The notes: generated by a model from the sequence alone, not told the origin. DNA of 64,000 nucleotides from Chitinophagaceae bacterium (GCA_003168265.1 PMSV01000023.1:632001-696000), one strand, 5' to 3'; positions 8,333 to 17,247 are shown, counted from the stretch's first letter. A program made the numbers and translations.

Positions 8333-9439
8333 TCAATCTCCGAATTTCCCGATATGTTTCTGTATCAGGGCCAGATTTTTCTGCAGGGTCTGCTTGAGTT
8401 GTCTTTTCACCAACTGCCCCATGGAACGGCATTTCAGAAAGACGGGCGCATGGGAAAATTCATTGAGTTCGGCTCCTAGCTGGCTGAGTTTTTCAGGAGT
8501 ACCGATTGTGTCTTTCGCCATTATATTGAGCAATTCCATCAGCCGGAAGCGGGAGGAGGCAACACGGAAGGCCATCATGGTCCTTTCCTCAGTCTGGTAT
8601 TGTTCAATGGAGTCCTTGTTGAGATGTTGCATGCAGAGGTCGACGAAGGCCAGGTTTTCCTTAAAGAATTGGGGGAGATATAGGGATTTTCTCCCTTCAT
8701 AGGATTGCTGGTCAAAATCAATAGCCCTGATCCGGTATTGAAAATCTTCGATATCGGGAGTGATGTCTACTACAAAATTGTAGGAACGCATATCACCCAG
8801 TAAACGGACAAAACAACGTTCGTTGAATTTCACGAATTCCTTGGCGAGACGGATCTTATTGAGGCTCGGATCCTGTAAATAGTTTTGAATAAATAAGTCT
8901 CCGGGTATGCCGGGAATATGTTCCTCAACGAGGGTATTTAGCCAGGTCAGGTAAGTGATCCTGTTGGGAGAAAGAAGGTGCTCCAGTTCCAGTCCATAGA
9001 TCCTCGAAGCGTCGGCCAGTTTGATATAATAATGATCATAATTGTCATTGAACTTATTGACGATTCGGATCCGAAAGGGATTGGAATTGGCGAAGCTGCA
9101 ATAGTCGATGCGGGCGACATCAAGATGCTTCGTGAAAGTGAGATCGCCTTCGGTCTTGAGGATGGCATAGATTTTCACCAGCCCTTCCCGGATAAAATCC
9201 CAATGACGCATATCATAGACAACAGTCTCCCACAATGTGTTCTTGCCCTGCTTGTCAAGAAGGGGAACGGAGGAGACAAAATGAATGAGATCCCGGTAGG
9301 AAACAGGGATTTTTACTTCCCGCCCGTTTTTTTTAAGGTATTCGCGCAGACGTTCATTGACCTGGAAGATGGGCTTTTTCTTTGATGGCTTATTGTTGGC
9401 GTCAGAACGGAATTTCAGTTGTTCATCAATAAAATTCAT
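8333..9439 (-). CDS. Conserved hypothetical protein, possibly with a kinase-like fold
   Basis: 368 residues, soluble, no signal peptide or membrane segment. I do not recognise a named family. The stretch RCFVRLLGDMRSYNFVVDI followed by RIRAIDFDQQSY resembles the catalytic-loop and Asp motif order of kinase-like folds (an Asn-containing loop, two strands, then I-D-F-D), which is inference only. The last 40 residues are basic and helical. It sits 8 bases from the end of glmM, convergent. The ATG at 9437-9439 is the only reasonable start. Confidence 0.8.
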   Translation of the reverse strand: MNFIDEQLKFRSDANNKPSKKKPIFQVNERLREYLKKNGREVKIPVSYRDLIHFVSSVPLLDKQGKNTLWETVVYDMRHWDFIREGLVKIYAILKTEGDLTFTKHLDVARIDYCSFANSNPFRIRIVNKFNDNYDHYYIKLADASRIYGLELEHLLSPNRITYLTWLNTLVEEHIPGIPGDLFIQNYLQDPSLNKIRLAKEFVKFNERCFVRLLGDMRSYNFVVDITPDIEDFQYRIRAIDFDQQSYEGRKSLYLPQFFKENLAFVDLCMQHLNKDSIEQYQTEERTMMAFRVASSRFRLMELLNIMAKDTIGTPEKLSQLGAELNEFSHAPVFLKCRSMGQLVKRQLKQTLQKNLALIQKHIGKFGD

Positions 9440-9469
9440 TACCTGAAAATACGATGCTTGCGACGGATT

Positions 9470-10045
9470 TCAATGCAGGCCCCTTATCCAGGATTCGAAA
9501 GCCGTGGTATTGTACCTGCTCATTCCTTCTTTGCGGTGGACGATGCGGCCGTCCGGAGAGATGATTACCGTGGTTGGCGTAGTGCCTGACATGATTTCAG
9601 CCGGCATGGCGCCTAGCGATGAGTAAACAGGCAGTTCGTAACCATGACCGGTCATAAAGGCGGAGGATTTTTTCAGGTCCCCGTCCACATCTACCATCAG
9701 GAATACAATGTTGGTATCCTGTCTGAGGTCATTATGAAGTTCATTGATGCCAGGCATTTCAGCGAGACAGGGCGGGCACCAAGTGGCCCAGAAATTAAGA
9801 AATACTGCTTTTCCGAGCAATTGACGGGTGGAAATGATCCTGCCCCGGGAATCCTGAAATTGTATTTCGGGAGCTTTGATGGCAGAAGGAATATCGGTTC
9901 TGGCATTGAAGAGGCCGGTATAGAGCAGTTTATTTAAGAGCCAGGATTTGGAGCCGGTACTGAAAAGCAGGATGAAGAGAGCAGCGGCAAGTAAAAAATC
10001 GAGCCAGTATTTTTTTAAGAAGGATTTCTGTTTCAAGTTTTGCAT
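9470..10045 (-). CDS. TlpA-like membrane-anchored thioredoxin
   Basis: 191 residues from the ATG at 10043-10045; a GTG 12 bases further upstream is also possible. A basic N-terminus and one hydrophobic segment (FLLAAALFILLFS) anchor a periplasmic thioredoxin fold. The active site CPPC sits in FWATWCPPCLAEMPGI, and the cis-Pro loop TTPTTVII is present. Family members reduce disulfides in the periplasm, for example in cytochrome c maturation. It starts 51 bases from the divergent gamma-glutamyltranspeptidase gene, which is also exported; a shared promoter region is likely. Confidence 0.92.
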   Translation of the reverse strand: MQNLKQKSFLKKYWLDFLLAAALFILLFSTGSKSWLLNKLLYTGLFNARTDIPSAIKAPEIQFQDSRGRIISTRQLLGKAVFLNFWATWCPPCLAEMPGINELHNDLRQDTNIVFLMVDVDGDLKKSSAFMTGHGYELPVYSSLGAMPAEIMSGTTPTTVIISPDGRIVHRKEGMSRYNTTAFESWIRGLH

Positions 10046-10096
10046 GAAGCAATTCACCCGCTTCTCATTATATTTATCTTTTATCAGTGATTCATT

Positions 10097-11782
10097 ATGA
10101 GAAAATTCGCTTACCTGTTAATAGCTATCTTGTTCAGCACCGGATGTACTCAAAATTCCAGTAATCAGCCAGCAACTGTATACAGCCGCGGTCTCGTAGT
10201 ATGCGCCTATCCCGACGCGGCGAGGATTGGTCTGGATATCCTGAAGAAGGGCGGTAATGCCGTGGACGCGGCAGTAGCTGTTCAGTTTGCACTTGCCGTT
10301 TGTTACCCCGAGGCGGGTAATATTGGGGGTGGAGGTTTTATGGTGTATCGCGGAGAAGATGGAAGGACGGCAGCTCTGGATTTTAGAGAGAAGGCTCCCG
10401 CGGGAGCCAAGGCCAGCATGTTCCTGGATGCAAATGGTCGGGTCATTGAAAATAAAAGCCTCAACACTGCCAGCGCATCCGGCGTGCCCGGTTCTGTGGA
10501 TGGAATGTTTACCGCCCATGCCCGCTTCGGCAAAATGCCTTGGGCTATCCTGATACAACCAGCCATCGATCTTGCTGAAAAAGGTTTTCGCTTGTCAAAG
10601 AACCTGGCCGCTGACATAAATACCATTCATGATGAACTAAAAAAATTGAACCCCTACAAATCCTATTTTTTAAAACGGACTCCCTGGCAGGAGGGTGATA
10701 CCTTGCTGCAACCCGATCTGGCAGTGACCCTTAAACTGATCCGGGACAAGGGCCGCGATGGATTTTATTCCGGACTGGTTGCCGAAGAGATTTCGCATGA
10801 AATGCAATATGACCAGGGACTGATTACCAGGGAGGACCTGGCTTCCTACCATTCCATATGGAGGGAACCGGTTAACGGAACCTATAAGGGATACACCATC
10901 ATCAGCATGCCGCCTCCGTCCAGCGGGGGCATCGCGCTAATTCAACTTCTTCATTCGGTTGAAAAATATCCATTATCCCGATGGGGCTTTCATGCGGATT
11001 CTACCGTTCAATTGATGGTGGAGGCAGAAAGAAGGGTCTATGCCGATCGTTCCAAATGGCTGGGTGACCCGGATTTTTTTAAGGTTCCTGAAGACAGCCT
11101 GCTGAATCCGGACTATAGCGACAAACGCATGGCAACTATGAATTGGGATTCGGCTACTCCGAGTTCAAGCATTCAGCCAGGCAGTTTCTCCCTCTACGAA
11201 AGCCACAAGACCACGCATTTCAGCATCGTGGATTCCGCTGGCAATGCAGTTTCCGTCACCACCACGATCAATGATAATTTCGGTTCTAAGATCGTTGTCA
11301 ACGGTGCAGGATTTCTGCTCAACAATGAGATGGACGATTTCAGCATTAAGCCGGGGGTTCCGAATATGTTCGGATTGATCGGAGGAAAGGCCAATAGCAT
11401 CGAGCCAAACAAACGCATGCTTTCTTCCATGACTCCGACAATCGTCGAAAAAGACGGAAGGCTTTTCATGGTGATAGGGACGCCCGGCGGAGGCACCATT
11501 ATCACTTCCGTTTTTCAGACCCTGCTAAATGTCCTGGATTTTAAGGAAGACATCCAAACCGCAGTAGGTGCAGGCCGCTTTCATTTTCAATGGCTGCCCG
11601 ATTCAGTTGATGTGGAGTCAGGAGCCTTGGATACAGCACTCATTGTAAGGTTAAGTAAAAAAGGATATCGGTTTTATACGGACTATCCCTCAATCGGCGC
11701 GGTGGATGCCATCCTGAAAACGGATAAGGGGTATGAGGGCGGGGCCGACCCTCGCGGTGACGATACTAAGGCCGGTTGGTAA
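10097..11782 (+). CDS. ggt: Gamma-glutamyltranspeptidase (lipoprotein)
   Basis: 561 residues. It cleaves and transfers the gamma-glutamyl group of glutathione and related peptides. The N-terminus is a lipoprotein signal (LLIAILFSTGC, Cys17), so it should be periplasmic and lipid-anchored. The catalytic Thr372 begins TTHFS, where autocleavage makes the two subunits, followed by GNAVSVTTTIN. GGNAVDAAVA, GNIGGGGFMV and the C-terminal GTPGGGTIITSVFQ are all in place. Length is usual for the family. Its last 17 bases overlap the end of the convergent gene at 11766. Confidence 0.96.
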   Translation: MRKFAYLLIAILFSTGCTQNSSNQPATVYSRGLVVCAYPDAARIGLDILKKGGNAVDAAVAVQFALAVCYPEAGNIGGGGFMVYRGEDGRTAALDFREKAPAGAKASMFLDANGRVIENKSLNTASASGVPGSVDGMFTAHARFGKMPWAILIQPAIDLAEKGFRLSKNLAADINTIHDELKKLNPYKSYFLKRTPWQEGDTLLQPDLAVTLKLIRDKGRDGFYSGLVAEEISHEMQYDQGLITREDLASYHSIWREPVNGTYKGYTIISMPPPSSGGIALIQLLHSVEKYPLSRWGFHADSTVQLMVEAERRVYADRSKWLGDPDFFKVPEDSLLNPDYSDKRMATMNWDSATPSSSIQPGSFSLYESHKTTHFSIVDSAGNAVSVTTTINDNFGSKIVVNGAGFLLNNEMDDFSIKPGVPNMFGLIGGKANSIEPNKRMLSSMTPTIVEKDGRLFMVIGTPGGGTIITSVFQTLLNVLDFKEDIQTAVGAGRFHFQWLPDSVDVESGALDTALIVRLSKKGYRFYTDYPSIGAVDAILKTDKGYEGGADPRGDDTKAGW

Positions 11783-12617
11783 CCATGAGGCTATCGGCCC
11801 TGTTAGATTTTTTTGGCGGGGAAGCTTCGTGGCCGATGGAAAAATCAAAGGCCTTAAACTCCCGACCCTGGTAAAGCGTGGAAGAATTGTAGATAAAGCA
11901 ATACTCTCCCGGAGCTAGCCCGTGCATTGGTAATACTTCATAGACTCCTTCCTTGATTTTTTTTGAACTGAATGCGATCTTCATCGTATCCGCCACCTGT
12001 ATAGGAGCGGTATTTGCCGGACGCAGGAAACTGATCTGCCTTTCGCCTTTCAGCACCTGCATGCGTACCAGGAAGAATTCCCCCGGACTCTTGGCCGGAA
12101 AATCAAGAACGAATAGAAATTGCGGTCTGGGCTGGTTAAGAAGGGTAGCGGCGTGAGCACTCTGGATTGAGGCTTTGACCGGGAAATTTATAATATTTCC
12201 AACCAGTTTTTTCACAGTGCCGAGGGCGACTGCTGCATTGCTTGCAATGAGTTCAGAGGGACTCATCTCCGTATAATTTTCCGCTTGCTTCAAATAAATT
12301 CCCGGTTGCATAAATTCAAGGGAATCTTTAGGAATTGGTTTGGTTGGCTCAGGTTTGACTGCGCTCTTGCCGATCATCGCGAGTAAAATATCGTCCGGCA
12401 TCCCGCTTTTTTTCAATTGGACCAGGCTTGGTGCTGAAAGATTGAAATTGGTTTTTGATTTGGTAATGGAAGCCTTGATGATGGCAGGGCTCAATCCCGC
12501 GCCTACCATCGCGATGATGTCCTGATTGGTCAGGATTGATTCCGCAACTTCCTGTTGGGCGAGGGCTGGATAATTTAAGATCAAATAGCTGTTCAGTAAA
12601 ATAAGAATTGTTTTCAT
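11766..12617 (-). CDS. Secreted protein of unknown function with a short helical repeat
   Basis: 283 residues with a signal peptide (about residues 1-20, ending NYPALA). After it comes a helical stretch, TNQDIIAMVGAGLSPAIIKA then PSLVQLKKSGMPDDILLAMI, with two similar halves. This resembles a Bacteroidota pattern found in secreted proteins where a 'glycine-leucine' helix pair precedes a beta-rich domain. The remaining 180 residues are beta-rich. I cannot name a function. It converges with ggt. Confidence 0.8.
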   Translation of the reverse strand: MKTILILLNSYLILNYPALAQQEVAESILTNQDIIAMVGAGLSPAIIKASITKSKTNFNLSAPSLVQLKKSGMPDDILLAMIGKSAVKPEPTKPIPKDSLEFMQPGIYLKQAENYTEMSPSELIASNAAVALGTVKKLVGNIINFPVKASIQSAHAATLLNQPRPQFLFVLDFPAKSPGEFFLVRMQVLKGERQISFLRPANTAPIQVADTMKIAFSSKKIKEGVYEVLPMHGLAPGEYCFIYNSSTLYQGREFKAFDFSIGHEASPPKKSNRADSLMVTNRP

Positions 12618-12762
12618 CTAGATGTGATTAATTGATTTGAAGAATTGCTAGCAGAAAGGGCGGCAAATTAGGATGGGGAAGAGGAGCGGGTCTAATGAAA
12701 AGAGGAATATTTTTTCATTCTTTTTTCATTGGTTTGGAGAAATGAGGGAAGAGTTTTAATTT

Positions 12763-13251
12763 CTATATTATTTCTTCAAACTGCCCGGTCTGCTTATTCT
12801 TTCTAACATGTCCGGCATGAAAATATCTCCCATTCATAGTGACATAGACGCCCTTGGGAAGGCATTGGGCGAAGGCCAAGGCGGCGCCCAGGTTGAAGAA
12901 ACCGTCGGAGCTTCCAAATTTATAGGGGATCATGGCTCCGGTGAGAACAATGGTTTTGTCAGGGACTTTTTTTGCGAGCACTTCGGCAGTAATTGTCATG
13001 GTGTCTGTCCCATGGGTGATGACGATCCGGTCTTCTTCTGCGGCCCGGCATTGGTGAGCGATGAGTTCGCGGTCTTCCTCGCTCATGTTAAGGCTGTCGA
13101 TCATCATCAGGGTGCGGACCGTGACTTCGAGGGTGCTTCGGCTTCTGGTGAGCATTTCGGGGAGATGGGTTTCCTTGAAGAACAGCTCCCCTGTCAGTTC
13201 GTTGTATTCTTTGTCGAAGGTGCCACCAGTTACGAAAATACGTATGTTCAT
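12763..13251 (-). CDS. Short asparaginase-family protein
   Basis: 162 residues with the two threonine motifs of L-asparaginase: TGGTFDKEY at residues 8-16 and ITHGTDTM in the middle. Normal asparaginases are about 330 residues with a second domain. This protein is only the N-terminal domain, which forms a recognised short subgroup in NCBI-type annotations. Whether it hydrolyses asparagine is not known. The frame is intact, so truncation looks ancestral rather than recent. Start ATG at 13249-13251. Confidence 0.85.
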   Translation of the reverse strand: MNIRIFVTGGTFDKEYNELTGELFFKETHLPEMLTRSRSTLEVTVRTLMMIDSLNMSEEDRELIAHQCRAAEEDRIVITHGTDTMTITAEVLAKKVPDKTIVLTGAMIPYKFGSSDGFFNLGAALAFAQCLPKGVYVTMNGRYFHAGHVRKNKQTGQFEEII

Positions 13252-13454
13252 TGCCGTTAATAATTTGATCTCGGAGATAAATTTAGGAAATCTTCCATTA
13301 GCGGTTCTCTGGATGCAGATTGTTTTGGTATCATGTGTTCAGGTTAGCTAACCGGTCTTTAGTAGGCAAATCTAAAGGGCCGGCCGTATTTTTCAACGTC
13401 ATTTGATACAAACGGTCAAAAATCGTCTACAAAAGAAGGGTCAGAAAAATCAAA

Positions 13455-13490
13455 AGGAAGGGGCAATCTTGAAAAGAGACGCCCCTTCCT
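13455..13490 (-). terminator. Intrinsic terminator after the gene at 13510
   Basis: Perfect 10-base inverted repeat AGGAAGGGGC (13455-13464) and GCCCCTTCCT (13481-13490) with a 16-base loop. On the minus strand the stem is followed by TTTTGATTTTTC. It lies 20 bases beyond the stop of the minus-strand gene. A weaker outer pairing (GGGTCAG with CTGACCC) extends it. Confidence 0.75.
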
Positions 13491-13509
13491 GACCCTCAAG
13501 TTCATTATG

Positions 13510-14169
13510 CTAGGGTCTTGGATCATCCGCTGCCATCGAAAGGGCTTCATTCATGCTGTATTCCTTTATCTGAATGGTCCTATCCTTTGGATGAGCTTCC
13601 AAAAGAACGCTTCTTACCCCGCTGGGATCCCTCATGAATGCAGGCTGAAGATTTCCTTTTTGCAGGGATCTTAGTAGCATGGAAGGAGTCCAATTAGAAC
13701 TAGGCGGCTCAATGGGTAACATGGAGAGCGCGGATTCGAGGTCAAAACCGTAGTTCTCATAATACATATTGGTCTTGAAACCTTCTTCCTCAAGAGTTTC
13801 CAGGTCGAGTTGAAGCCAGACATTAAATTTCTTACCCTCTCTTCCTGTCAGTTCCTTGAATACTGCTCTTCCGCAAAGTAGATTATACCCCTCTTTTACC
13901 GTTACGCCTCTGCCTTTAAAGATGCGGAATTGTTGCATCCTGTCCCTCACCATAAGGTCATAATCTGTGAAATGGATATTTCCGGACTGGGTTAAGCGTT
14001 TGAAATTTAACCTGGCAGAGATTTTGTCCTGGTTGATCTTCCCCTTAAAAGTCAGGCCGAAATTTTCGGTTTTGCTGTCCATCGCATCTCTCAAGCTTGC
14101 CTGGAGCAGCTCTCCAAAGCCGAGGAACTTGAGGTCCCTGCTTAGCATTTCATAATTCGTCATTTGCAT
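13510..14169 (-). CDS. Bacteroidota hypothetical protein, DUF3945-like
   Basis: 219 residues, soluble. The block FRIFKGRGVTVKEGYNLL, then GRAVFKELTGREGKKFNVW and NYGFDLESALSMLPI, is a pattern I associate with Bacteroidota proteins carrying DUF3945-type regions, often on mobile elements. Here it is free-standing in what looks like a core region. Start is ATG at 14167-14169 with a second at 14161-14163. No enzyme motif is visible. Confidence 0.8.
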   Translation of the reverse strand: MQMTNYEMLSRDLKFLGFGELLQASLRDAMDSKTENFGLTFKGKINQDKISARLNFKRLTQSGNIHFTDYDLMVRDRMQQFRIFKGRGVTVKEGYNLLCGRAVFKELTGREGKKFNVWLQLDLETLEEEGFKTNMYYENYGFDLESALSMLPIEPPSSNWTPSMLLRSLQKGNLQPAFMRDPSGVRSVLLEAHPKDRTIQIKEYSMNEALSMAADDPRP

Positions 14170-14510
14170 AAATATTATTTTTCTAAAGGTAGGAGCGCAT
14201 GCTCTCCCGCCAGTAATGAATTCGGTTTAAATAAGGATGATTAATGTAAATCCATGAATCCGGGAAATAAGGCTGTTGGGTGACTGCCTGGAGTGTATGC
14301 CGATGGAACCAGTCAAAAACGGGAGAATATGATGTACAATAAGACCTTACAATGTTCCTTCTTCGAAGCCAGATTGAAATTGCTTTAAATGCGACGAAAT
14401 AAAAATATTTTAAATTGGAATATTAATTAGCAGAAATGGAATATATCAACCCCTTTTTATGTACTTACTTACATGCTGAAAAATGAAATTACCAATTAAA
14501 AAAGAGTAAA
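14170..14510. other. Intergenic region between divergent genes
   Basis: 341 bases separating the minus gene ending its start at 14169 from the plus gene at 14511. AT-rich near the right end. I see no convincing open frame, hairpin or repeat, only the space expected for two divergent promoters. Confidence 0.6.
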
Positions 14511-14801
14511 ATGCCCCAGATTAATCCGCAGACAATCTGCCTTACCGAAAAAGAAGGGAAGAATCCCATGAAATTCCTTCACCAGTTTTTTCAAAACCAT
14601 CATTTAACCGAGATCCACAAACTCATGTGGGAATGGCTGGTCTGCGGCCTCACCCAGAAAGACGGTTATTTTGAAGATCCCAAGCAAAGATCAAAGCTGA
14701 TCTGGTGCTACCAGGAATTTGAAAAATTATTCGAAGCGGCATGGCTTATCCAAAATAATCACTATAAGTCCAAGATAGAAATTCAGGGAACAAGGAATTG
14801 A
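14511..14801 (+). CDS. Small hypothetical protein
   Basis: 96 residues, predicted helical, rich in Trp and aromatic residues (MWEWLVCGL, KLIWCYQEFEKLFEAAWLI). ATG at 14511 follows an A/G-rich leader (AAAAAAGAGTAAA), normal for this lineage. No signal peptide. I do not recognise the family; coding is supported by composition and by the long amphipathic helices. Confidence 0.6.
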   Translation: MPQINPQTICLTEKEGKNPMKFLHQFFQNHHLTEIHKLMWEWLVCGLTQKDGYFEDPKQRSKLIWCYQEFEKLFEAAWLIQNNHYKSKIEIQGTRN

Positions 14802-15230
14802 ATTGAAAAAAAATTGAATATCAGGACTAACCGGGCAAATTGATACCGTCACCGGGGAAGCCATTCCTGCCAATATAGCCGATTTTAAAAGAATCCTAAA
14901 GTCATTGTTATTATACCCTTAATCATTGGCAATACACCGGGCATGGAATGATAATTGATTAGAGTTGGGGATTGCAAACAAATCTTTTCGATTTCGGTAT
15001 CTTTTAAAATTTGCTATATGGAAATCCAAGTTATGTCGCATAAGGTTCGTGCAAACAGTTCGATTTTCAGTTCATTTTCCAGGACTATTCATTCTAAATG
15101 TATTATAAAGCACAAACTTTCCCGCAAACAGGTCATTTCTATTCATTCAGAAAAACTTCACCACCTGGCTCAGAAGCCTCCTTTTTGTTTTACTTCCAGG
15201 GCCAAAAAGAATGACCCTTTATAAGGTATA
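14802..15230. other. Mostly non-coding region with a possible coding remnant
   Basis: No intact gene that I trust. A 34-codon stretch from 14818 to the TAA at 14920-14922 reads like protein (GQIDTVTGEAIPANIADF) but is preceded directly by a stop and has no start codon. An 89-codon TTG-initiated frame at 14955-15224 has a serine/histidine/lysine-rich translation that resembles nothing I know; I left it out. Confidence 0.4.
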
Positions 15231-15479
15231 AAAAAGGGGGCTGTTTATAAAAACAGCCCCACGGATACTTTGGTGTATCCTTACCATATGAAAAATAATC
15301 TACCGTTATTAAAGACGGTCGAGTTGAATAATGGTACTAAATTCCCTAAATATTTTTATTATATAGGATTGGAATTAGACATTTTACGCCCGGCGTCCCT
15401 CTTTAAAACAGGAGCCTTTGCGCTCTCATTCAACATATAACAGTTAGCATGGCCCCACCATTCTTGGCGGGGCTTTTTT
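15231..15479 (+). ncRNA. Candidate structured small RNA region
   Basis: Two adjacent perfect hairpins: GGGGCTGTTT (15237-15246) with AAACAGCCCC (15251-15260), and GGATAC (15263-15268) with GTATCC (15275-15280). About 170 AT-rich bases follow, and the region ends in a strong plus-strand terminator (15452-15479). No protein frame fits between. The first hairpin also ends in a T run on the minus strand and could be a terminator for that direction. Transcript limits and identity are unknown. Confidence 0.35.
15452..15479 (+). terminator. Strong intrinsic terminator with no gene directly upstream
   Basis: GCCCC-A-CCA pairs with TGG-C-GGGGC (15452-15460 with 15465-15473), followed by six T. The nearest plus-strand CDS end is 650 bases upstream, so it more likely ends a short untranslated transcript. 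The same design and nearly the same loop (ATT.TTGGCGGGG) occur at 53267-53291. Confidence 0.75.
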
Positions 15480-15616
15480 CATGTTCATACCAGGGTTCTA
15501 AAACCGGCCAAATGATTAAAATACCGGCAATACTTCAAATAATGTTTTTAACATAGCTTTTGTACCTATTCTTCAGGCATGAGCGTCTTTTAATTACAAC
15601 AACAAAAATTAAAGCC

Positions 15617-16057
15617 ATGAAAAAGATTATTTCTTCCTTAGCCTTCCTGCTCCTGATTGGAATTTCCACTTCATTTGCAGCCGGACCGGGCGATCAAATG
15701 CACAAAATTTTTAAAGAATTATTCCCAGGTATCGAGAATGTAAACTGGACAGAGCAAAATGGCACTTACACGGCCTACTTTTCCAAGGGCAATATTCAAA
15801 CCCGCGCCTATTTTAATGCAAAAGGGGATTTTATAGGAGCCCTCCGTTATTATAGTGAAGATGAACTTCCTCTTTATCTCCTCTTAAAGTTGCATGACAG
15901 TTATCCCGGTGTAAAAATTTTCGGTGTGACTGAAAAATCTAATAAGGATGGGATTAATTATTATATAAAACTGGTAGACGATAAGCATTGGTATGATGCT
16001 TTTGTGGATAATGATGGAAACCTGGAAAAAACCTCCCAATACGACAAGGCTGAATAA
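15617..16057 (+). CDS. Small secreted PepSY-like protein
   Basis: 146 residues from ATG 15617, which opens a clean signal peptide (MKKIISSLAFLLLIGISTSFA). A longer frame from 15560 has no leader value. The mature part (LFPGIENVNWTEQNGTYTAYF then YFNAKGDFIGALRYY) is the repeated strand-strand-helix pattern of the PepSY-like/beta-lactamase-inhibitor-like small secreted proteins of Bacteroidota. Periplasmic; function unknown. A terminator follows at 16081. Confidence 0.88.
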   Translation: MKKIISSLAFLLLIGISTSFAAGPGDQMHKIFKELFPGIENVNWTEQNGTYTAYFSKGNIQTRAYFNAKGDFIGALRYYSEDELPLYLLLKLHDSYPGVKIFGVTEKSNKDGINYYIKLVDDKHWYDAFVDNDGNLEKTSQYDKAE

Positions 16058-16080
16058 TTGTTAAAGAAAACTAATAAAAT

Positions 16081-16107
16081 ATGCTCCCGACCGGGGGCAT
16101 TTTTTTT
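16081..16107 (+). terminator. Intrinsic terminator after the PepSY-like gene
   Basis: ATGCTCCC (16081-16088) pairs with GGGGGCAT (16093-16100) with one G-T pair and a 4-base loop, followed by seven T. It lies 24 bases after the stop. Confidence 0.85.
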
Positions 16108-16224
16108 CTTCCGGTATTTTTCACGGGGTAGACAGGGGGAAATCACGGGAAAATCTTAAATGAATTCCGATAATTTTGCATGCATCTCACTCCAACCCGA
16201 GTGCATGAACATATGCTAATTGTT

Positions 16225-16253
16225 ATGATTGTTGAAATTTAATTAACAATCAT
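16225..16253. promoter_or_regulatory. Inverted repeat just upstream of the AraC-type regulator
   Basis: ATGATTGTT (16225-16233) and AACAATCAT (16245-16253), perfect 9-base arms with an 11-base AT-rich centre, end 10 bases before the ATG at 16264. A TAATTTTG element at 16171-16178 matches the Bacteroidota -7 consensus, so the repeat may lie in the leader and act as an operator or RNA hairpin. Confidence 0.45.
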
Positions 16254-16263
16254 TGATTTTTTT

Positions 16264-17247
16264 ATGATGCTTGAACTAGAACAGGAGGGTTTTGGCCAAA
16301 TCGAAATTCTTCAATCCATTCCCGATTACATTAAGCCTAAATTAAATCATTCCTCCAATGCAATCGTTCTGAAAGGTTTTGCTTTCCAGGGACTTCTTCA
16401 GGAGTTCGGTGGCAGGGGGTTTAGCGTATGGTATAGCCGCTATTGGCTGAAGGCTCCGGTGAGGATATTTGCACAGGGCGGAATGCCTTTTCTGGAATTG
16501 CGCATTTCGCGAAAAAACCGGATCTCGGGAAGCTGGGAAAATATCTATGATCCTGAACTGCCTGAGCATTTTTTTCAACTCAGTTTTGTTCCCTATGTGC
16601 GGAGTGAGGCTTTTTTTGAGGTTCCCACTGAATATGAAACATTCGATATTCATTTTGAGTTGGAATTTTTGGAAAAATGCGGCTTGCAATATCTGAAATT
16701 GGATAGATTCATCAACGATATTCTGCAGAATAAGCCCTGCGAAATATTTGAAGGGCCGAAGGCTTGCCCTAAGGAGATGATTGATGCGATGGAAAAAATT
16801 CTGAAAAACAAATATTCGGCAACAGGAAGAAAGTACCTTTTGGAATGCCAGGTAGGGATCATATTATTGTCGGCGCTCGAAGCAGGTTTGAAAGAAAAGT
16901 TTCCTAAACTGATCCTGAGGCCAGCCGATATCGAGGCCCTTCATTTTGTGCGCGACCTTATCAAGGCCTCATGTCCGAAATACCCCGGAAATGATGAGCT
17001 GGTGGCAAAGGCCAGGCCCAGTATGAATGCTTTCAAACTCACCCATGGATTCAAGAAACTGTTTGGTATTTCACCCTTTGAATATTCTCAAATTATTCGT
17101 TATGAACAGGCAATCGAAATGCTGGAAAAAGGCATCCCCGTCAATACTGTCGCCTATAGGCTGGATTATGAATCGGCTAATTCCTTTTCAAAGGCTTTTC
17201 GTATACGTTTCGGCTATCCGCCAAATACTGTCAGGCATAAATTTTAA
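16264..17247 (+). CDS. AraC family transcriptional regulator
   Basis: 327 residues. The C-terminal third (from about residue 220) has the two helix-turn-helix units: MNAFKLTHGFKKLFGISPFEY, then NTVAYRLDYESANSFSKAF and RFGYPP. The N-terminal two thirds match the Bacteroidota AraC group with a long effector domain rather than a cupin. It precedes two DsrE genes (from 17322, 74-base gap) and is a likely regulator of them. An inverted repeat sits directly upstream. Confidence 0.92.
   Translation: MMLELEQEGFGQIEILQSIPDYIKPKLNHSSNAIVLKGFAFQGLLQEFGGRGFSVWYSRYWLKAPVRIFAQGGMPFLELRISRKNRISGSWENIYDPELPEHFFQLSFVPYVRSEAFFEVPTEYETFDIHFELEFLEKCGLQYLKLDRFINDILQNKPCEIFEGPKACPKEMIDAMEKILKNKYSATGRKYLLECQVGIILLSALEAGLKEKFPKLILRPADIEALHFVRDLIKASCPKYPGNDELVAKARPSMNAFKLTHGFKKLFGISPFEYSQIIRYEQAIEMLEKGIPVNTVAYRLDYESANSFSKAFRIRFGYPPNTVRHKF

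Noticed and set aside
14955-15224. 89-codon TTG-initiated frame
   Set aside because: Biased Ser/His/Lys composition, no leader, no family and overlap with a structured non-coding region.
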